DNA from: Hevea brasiliensis
Taxonomy: Eukaryota; Streptophyta; Magnoliopsida; Malpighiales; Euphorbiaceae
Assembly: GCF_030052815.1 (NCBI RefSeq)
Contig: NC_079493.1
Span: forward strand, 63,798,691-63,862,690
DNA: 64,000 bases
Reading direction: 5' to 3'
Positions 58,277 through 64,000 of this stretch are shown here, one piece after another. Made by a program: the position numbers and the translations under genes. Numbering within the stretch: the stretch's first letter is position 1; every line of letters starts with the position of its first letter. Under the pieces are notes generated by a model that was not told the DNA's origin, did not search any database, and was given only the letters and a program-made list of their open reading frames with translations.

Positions 58277-58899
58277 GAGGAGCCCTAGACTCGGGGGAAA
58301 AATTATAAAATAATTTTTGGGACTCTAGAGAAGGGTTATTGAGGTTCCCATGGCATTAGAATGCCAAGAAAATACCTAGAAAAATTTTTTAATCGGTACA
58401 GACAATTTTGACCCGTTAAGTCAAACGGAGGGCATTTTGGTCATTTCGCCTTCAGAGACGATTTTTGGCCGACTTGTCCAGTTAAGTAAATAATTATTAT
58501 GATCTAAAATGTGAATAAATATTACTAAAAATTGAATTGAAAATGAGTAGAAAAGAAAAGAAAAAAAATGAATTAAATGGGAATTTATGACATCACATGA
58601 TGTCATTAGTGTACCTTCACCTAATTATATGGTGACACATGGCTATAACCCATTTAAAATCAATAAAATGGGCAGAAAATGAGAGAAAAATGCAGCTTTC
58701 TTCTTCTTCCCAATTTCCATACGTGAACCTTTCTTCCTCCATTAAAATTCATTTCATTTTCTCTCTTCCAAACCTTGAATTCTCACTACTAAACCTTAAA
58801 TTCTCTTCATTAAAACTTGTCCACTCATCTTGGGAAGGTGTTTGGCAGCCTAGAAAGTGAAGGAAAGGGAAGTTTAAGCTTGGAAAATTTTGCCATACA

Positions 58900-58909
58900 A
58901 GAGGTTAGT
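58900..58909 (+). other. Splice-donor motif in LTR (GTTAGT type)
   Basis: AGAG|GTTAGTG, about 857 nt from the LTR start. Confidence 0.45.
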
Positions 58910-60856
58910 GCTTACTTATGCTAATATTCCTTTACTTCCATGTTAAGGACTTGAATTTAGTATGAAATTGTAAGTTAAATGGACTAAAACTCATGTGTAT
59001 GTGTACCATAAATTTTGGCAGCCCTAAGGAAGGAACAATGATGGAGTGTTTTGATGGTTTTAATGGACTTAAAATGAATTAGAGATTATGTTTAAGGTGC
59101 ATATACACATATGTGATGAATGAAAGTGTGTATCTAAGGTGTATGTGTGAATCATAATGGGAAACTAGGGTTTGGGAGTGAAAAATTGGACTTGGCTTAT
59201 GAAATGATTAATAGACATACTAATGGTCAATTAGTGACCATTTAAGGCAAGTTAATCATAATTTGAAGTAAGCTAATGCATGGTAAACTAAAATGGGAAG
59301 GCTGCCTAGAGACAGCAGAATTAAGGCTGTGAGTCCAGCCTGTTTAGACTGCCATATCTTTGGCTGTGTAGATCCAATTGGTGTTTGGCCAATTGGACAT
59401 GAAACTAGACTTATAATGGCACATTTTTGCTGAAGAAACCATGTCCAAAAGACCAAAGCAAGTGGACCAAAAGTTGGCCCCAATCCGGATACCCTGCAAC
59501 AGCACCTGCAGAAATGACCAAATGAATAGTAACTGTTCATTTGGCCATAACTCACTGTAGATATGGTCAATTGACCTGAAAGTTTTACAGAAACAAGTTA
59601 AGACATAGACAAACAACTTTCATGAAGAAACCTACCCCAAATTATGACCAGAACCTAACCCAAATGGCAGTCACGATCCATCGTTAAAACTCGCAACTCT
59701 GCAGATTTTGATTTGAGCAGTAATGTTTGGATGGCTATAACTCTCTCTAGAAAACTCGGATTTAGGCGATTCTTGAACCGATGGAAACCTCAGGCATAGT
59801 AGAACATTTCATATGAAGAAAGTTAGACCAAATTATGAACTTAACTTGGTCAAATTACTGACCAAAGTTGGACCAAAATCTGCCAAAACCCAAAAGTGCA
59901 AAGCATGAATTGCACGTGAACAGTAAACTTATTTTGGCCATAACTTGAGCTACAAAACTCCAAATGGAGTGATTCAAAAAAAGAAATTCAACTAGACAAA
60001 ATAAGGAACATTTTCTATGAAGGAAGTTTTGTCAAATTCCAACAGTAGATCGACCAATAGAACAGTGCAACTTCGGAGAACCAAAACCGAAAATTGGCAA
60101 TTTTGCCAAAATGACCTAAGCTTTGAGAAAGTGACCAAAACCAACAAGTTTTAAATGTAAAATGTGGTACATTCTGAGTGTTAAAACCAATGCACCTATG
60201 ATCTATGCAAAAGTCAACTTTTTGTTGACTATTGAATGAATAGTGACATAAAAACTTGAAATTCAAAAATTGAAGAATTCAAAAGTATCAAATGCCCTAG
60301 TAGGCCTAATGTGATTGGTTTGGATAGGTTGGCATGCCAATAGGGTTCTGATAGCAGTACTGCGTATGATGTATGGCTTCATTGCCATTCTGTGATGTGA
60401 TAGCCTATGGCTATACTGATTATGATGTTTTACTTGGCTTTATGCCTTATTGCTTATATGGCTTATTAGCCATTCTGTTTGCACACCGGGAGACACATTG
60501 TGACCGATGGTATGACGGCTCGAGGTACCTGGTACCCAGTGCTAGTTTACCTGTTTATCCAGTCTGGTCAATTTGTATAGGTTACTTGGGCATGGAAAAG
60601 TATAACTGTAATTGAACTGATTGTTAAAGAAAATACGAAAATTAAATATCAGAAATGATTACGATAGAATACAAAGAAACTCAAGATCATGAAGAAAATA
60701 AATAAACAAAATGCATGAAGAAGTTAATATCATAAAACGTAATTAGCCCTCGACTAAACATTAAGTTGGTAATTATTCAGTTCTTGTGAACACAATGGCT
60801 AAGAAATTATGATTTTTATTTGCATATTATTTCTTTCTATTTTATTATTTGCACCA

Positions 60857-60873
60857 CTAAGCTTTATGCTTAG
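60857..60873 (+). other. LTR hairpin after GCACCA, third subfamily
   Basis: CTAAGCTTTATGCTTAG, then GCGTCGC-TTTT-GCAACGC. Confidence 0.72.
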
Positions 60874-62631
60874 CGCGTCGCTTTTGCAACGCGTAGGTAC
60901 TGAAGATACTGATCGAGAGCCAGTAGACCACAGATTGGGTAAGTCCATCTGCGATTACGCATAGTGTCCGTGTCACCTCACAAAGCTACGAGCATTGGTA
61001 GGACACTAGGTGTCATTTTGGTATTTTGTAATTGATCTTATTTTCTCATGTGTAAATGAACTTATGAAATGTAATTTGATGCTCATGTAAATAATGAGAA
61101 TTGTGTTTGTAAATGAAAAAGTGAATGTTTATCTGTGATATATATATGATTATCACATGAAATGAATGATTGAGAAATGAATGTGAACTGAAAAATATTG
61201 AGATTTTGATAAATGGAGTTGAGATGAATGAATAAGAATATAGGAAGTGTTTTTCACAGGTTCCGAAGAATGGTTTTCTCCATTTTTAGCCGGTACTCTG
61301 CCGGATTTTCTTTAAAAATTTTCGGAACCTCAAATAAATTACAATTTCAATAAATGAATTATATTTCACAAATTATTTTCAAAACTATGATAAAAATGAA
61401 TTAAGATAAAATAGAGTGCTCCGGCACACTGAGTGGCATAACTTGCTCGGTTACACTGTAGTCGGGTAAGGGGTGTCACAACACTGGTCACCGGAACAGC
61501 AGAACGCACTACCGAACTTGGGGGTGTTACAATAGAACTCAATGAATTAATTATTAAGCAATATCGTTAGAGATAGTTTAAATGAGTACTGAAACACTTC
61601 AAATTGTGTTTCTCAGTTAGCAAAGACTTAGGGAAAGAGAAGGAAATACTGAGTCAGAGCCAAGAGACAGTTATCAGAGGTTTGTGCACAACTAGTTTTT
61701 AATTGCTTTTGTTCTGAATATTTCATATGATTAAATGACATATTTTTTCTTATGTATTATGTTTAACAAGCATTGGATTTAATTCAATAATTTTTGAAAT
61801 TGCTATAGTATGTATGAATTTAGCTTTGTGAAATGGTATTTCCACAAGTATTAAGCATTGTTGTAAATTGAATAAATTATATTTTAGAAAATTGTGATTG
61901 AACATGTTTTGAATTGTGATGGGCAATTTGCTTGGAAAAATGCAAATTTATGATTTGAATTGTGATGAGCATAAAAATTATTAGATATTGGAATTGACTT
62001 TGAATCAAATTGTATTGTGATTTATGCTCACTAAAAGGATTGTGATATTATTTTATATCTCACTATAGATGCTTGACTAGGTTATTACCCGTCTCTCTCA
62101 TTTGTTGAGAAGATAATGGAGTTAGTTGTGTTTTGATTACCATGGTACATTCACAGGCTTAGATTCTCCTCTGATTTGAGGTTAGATCTAAGTTCTTTAT
62201 CGTTATGGCCCTTGCGGAAGATTCATTATTGTGATGTGTACTGTGCACAATGATTCGAGCTCCCCGACCATTGGGAGTTAGAATCACCCCGAAGATGGCC
62301 CTATCGAATTAGTCTTGCATAATTAATGAGATAAATAATGGTTTTTGACATAAAGAATGGTTTTTGAGATACAGAATGTTTTTGAATAGTACAGAATTGT
62401 GATTTCAATTATGATTTATGTATAATTGATTTTGTTGAATTACCTTAAATGATTAGTTATGATTTGATAAATTGAATTTCGTGATCAAAGTCATTTTATA
62501 CAAATGATTCATATTATTGGCAATGAATACTTTGAGTTTTGGAATTTGATGAATATCCAGATTTCTAAATTATTTGCTGTAATTTTTGTTAAGGTATATT
62601 GTACTATATTTTAAACTATAGTTGTGCACCA

Positions 62632-62648
62632 CTGAGTTCACCACTCAG
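62632..62648 (+). other. LTR hairpin after GCACCA
   Basis: CTGAGTTCACCACTCAG preceded by TTGTGCACCA; then TGATAGC-TTTGTAT-GCTGTCG. Confidence 0.7.
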
Positions 62649-63815
62649 TGATAGCTTTGTATGCTGTCGTAGGTGAAAAGAGCATAGAACAATTGAGTAA
62701 ACTTCTATGAAGAGACATTCAGATCAGCTCCAGGTTTATCCATGTACAAAGGTTTTGATGTATGCATGTAATAATATGTATGTAAATTATTTGAGTTGTT
62801 GTATAAAAATTCTTATAAAATATTTTGGCATGTAATGAAATGTAAATTATTGTAAATGTAAATTTGAGATTTCATTTACTTGAATAGTCTTGTAATATAA
62901 ATTTTGAGTCTTGTAATCAATGAAATGTTTCTTTATGATGAGATTAGTTTAAAAATGAATGGATTGTTTATTGAGATTTGAATTGTGAATTGAAATGAAG
63001 TTATTGGAGTTGTATTCGAGAAAACATATTGGGAGCATTTTCTTTTGCAAGATTGAAGAATTGTTTTTCTCAAAATACAGTCAGCATTTTGCCGAAATTT
63101 TGAAAAACTTTTATAACACTAGATTTTAATCGATGATTTAAATTTCATGAAAATTATTTTTAAAATCCCTTGTAGTATATCTAATGTGTTATCGGTAGGC
63201 AAAGTACAGTAATTCATTAGGTGTACTACGGGATCATGTTACATCTTACGAGGGAGTAGGGTGTGACAATAGAGTAGTTGAGTAAGCTTCTTTGAAGACA
63301 CATTCAGATCAGCTCCAGGTTTATCATAGGTATACCCATGTACACAGGTTTTGATGTATGCATGTAATAATATGTATGTAAATTATTTGAGCAATTGTAT
63401 AAAAGCTCTTGTAAAATATTTTGGTATGTAATTAAATGTAAATTATTGTGATATAAATATTGAGTCTTGTAATCAATGAAATGTTCTTTATGATGAGATT
63501 GGTTTGAAAATGAATTAATTTGATTATTGAGATTTGAATTGTGACTTGAAATGAAGTTATTGGAGTCGTATTATATTGGAAGTGTGTTTCTTTACAGGTT
63601 TTGAAGAACTATTTTCTCAAAATACAGCCAGCACTCTGTCAAAATTTTGAAAAATTTTTATAACACCAAATTTTAATCGATGATTTAAATTTCACAAAAA
63701 TTGATTTTAAAATCCCTTGTAGTATATTTAATGGGTTATTAGTAGGCGAAGTACGGTAATTCATTAGGTGTACTACGGGATCATGTTACATCTTACGGAG
63801 GAGTAGGGTGCGATA

Positions 63816-64000
63816 TGTTTTGTGGTATCAGAGCAACGGTTTTAAAGTAAATTTTGAACTTTGAATTTGAAATCTTTTTGTCGGTAACTACACTGCTCAA
63901 AAGTTTGGTACAGATAGTGCATTTACATCATAAATATGAACTAATATAGAGCAATCTCCTTATGTTGGTTATACAGGAATAGAAAATCCTGTAAAAAGAA
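63816..64000 (+). mobile_element. Start of a further internal region: PBS and gag leader
   Basis: After the LTR end, TGTTTTG and TGGTATCAGAGC (63823-63834, exact PBS) are followed by a leader like those upstream of the other gags (GCATTTACATCATAAATATGAA, CTCCTTATG). A splice-acceptor-like TTATACAG then GAATAG lies at 63969-63976. The gag ATG would be expected just beyond the window edge. Confidence 0.85.

Larger units (their letters stand above)
58047..61480 (+). mobile_element. Solo LTR of the third subfamily (3434 bp), innermost level
   Basis: TGTAACACCCTCCCC at 58047 to GGTAAGGGGTGTCACA at 61480, flanked by ACACT (58042-58046 and 61481-61485). It lies within the terminal 85 bases of its host LTR, which reads GTCCGGACAACACT then GGTCACCGG across the insert. 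Modules: 5S-like box 58217-58276, donor 58900-58909, CCAATTGG repeat 59373-59397, hairpin 60857-60873. Confidence 0.92.
54013..61531 (-). mobile_element. Solo LTR (about 4.08 kb without insert), third level
   Basis: TGTCACACCC at 54013 to GGGGGTGTTACA at 61531, flanked by ATAGA (54008-54012 and 61532-61536). It is opposite in orientation to its host and interrupted by 58047-61480. Modules: 5S-like box 57867-57917, donor 57214-57223, hairpin 54662-54678, two 34-bp modules 55003-55071. Its first 400 bases follow the subfamily of 15371, but the next kilobase follows that of 38045, so this LTR is itself mosaic. Confidence 0.92.
51777..63268 (+). mobile_element. Solo LTR (about 3.97 kb without insert), second level of a nest
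   Basis: TGTAACACCCC at 51777 to GTAGGGTGTGACA at 63268, flanked by ATAGA (51772-51776 and 63269-63273). It is interrupted by 54013-61531. No PBS, PPT or coding sequence belongs to it. Modules: 5S-like box 51953-52010, donor 52643-52653, CCAATTGG repeat 53314-53336, hairpin 62632-62648, single 34-bp module 62252-62285. Confidence 0.92.
48380..63815 (+). repeat. LTR (about 3.94 kb without inserts) with internal sequence on both sides
   Basis: TGTAACACCCC at 48380 follows a PPT. The LTR is interrupted at 51777-63268 and resumes to GTAGGGTGCGATA at 63815, after which TGTTTTG and a perfect PBS follow. It therefore serves as the 3' LTR of the element on its left and the 5' LTR of the one on its right. 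Modules: 5S-like box 48556-48610, donor 49256-49265, CCAATTGG repeat near 49872-49895, hairpin 51721-51735, 34-bp modules 51292-51360. Confidence 0.87.

Overview
The window looks like gene-free, heterochromatic DNA from a flowering plant, probably a dicot. I found no host gene, rRNA gene or tRNA gene. Almost every base belongs to Ty3/gypsy LTR retrotransposons inserted into one another. The evidence is gag-pol fragments of two lineages (Athila-like, and chromodomain-bearing Tekay/Del-like), plant initiator tRNA-Met primer-binding sites (TGGTATCAGAGC), polypurine tracts, and LTRs of 3.1-4.1 kb bounded by perfect 5-bp target-site duplications (TSDs). The species cannot be fixed from the sequence.

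Layout, left half. The oldest layer is a minus-strand Athila-like element surviving in four pieces: integrase to RT at 694-2773, protease at 14756-15370, gag/pol linker at 25377-25569 and gag at 37051-38044. It is split by a complete 12-kb Tekay-like element with decayed gag-pol (2774-14755, TSD ATAGG), a younger 10-kb gag-only element (15371-25376, TSD GGTTA), and a solo LTR (25570-37050, TSD TATTG) that itself holds two more solo LTRs (26169-30193, TSD TATAT; 30916-34875, TSD GGTTC). Positions 1-693 are the end of another LTR.

Layout, right half. 38045-46881 is a chimera: an LTR fragment, a gag fragment, a PBS and a second unlike LTR, with no TSD and a nested solo LTR (40779-43904, TSD GCTCA). 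A plus-strand gag-only element starts abruptly at 46882. Its LTR (48380-63815) has internal sequence on both sides (PPT before it, PBS after it) and contains a nest of three solo LTRs: 51777-63268, 54013-61531 and 58047-61480.

The most interesting content is inside the LTRs, which share one modular plan. In sense order this is: a conserved terminus; a segment matching the internal promoter of 5S rRNA about 170-177 nt in, often followed by T5; a splice-donor motif (G|GTAAGT or G|GTTAGT) at about 857-880 nt; a CCAATTGG inverted repeat in mid-LTR; a double hairpin after GCACCAC about 610-660 nt before the LTR end; and a splice-acceptor-like CAG just upstream of gag. The spacing is nearly constant between subfamilies, and the hairpin arms differ while remaining paired. 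My main proposal is that these giant LTRs carry a 5S-derived promoter-like module, a leader intron and a structured RNA element, and that they mobilise both autonomous and gag-only relatives.
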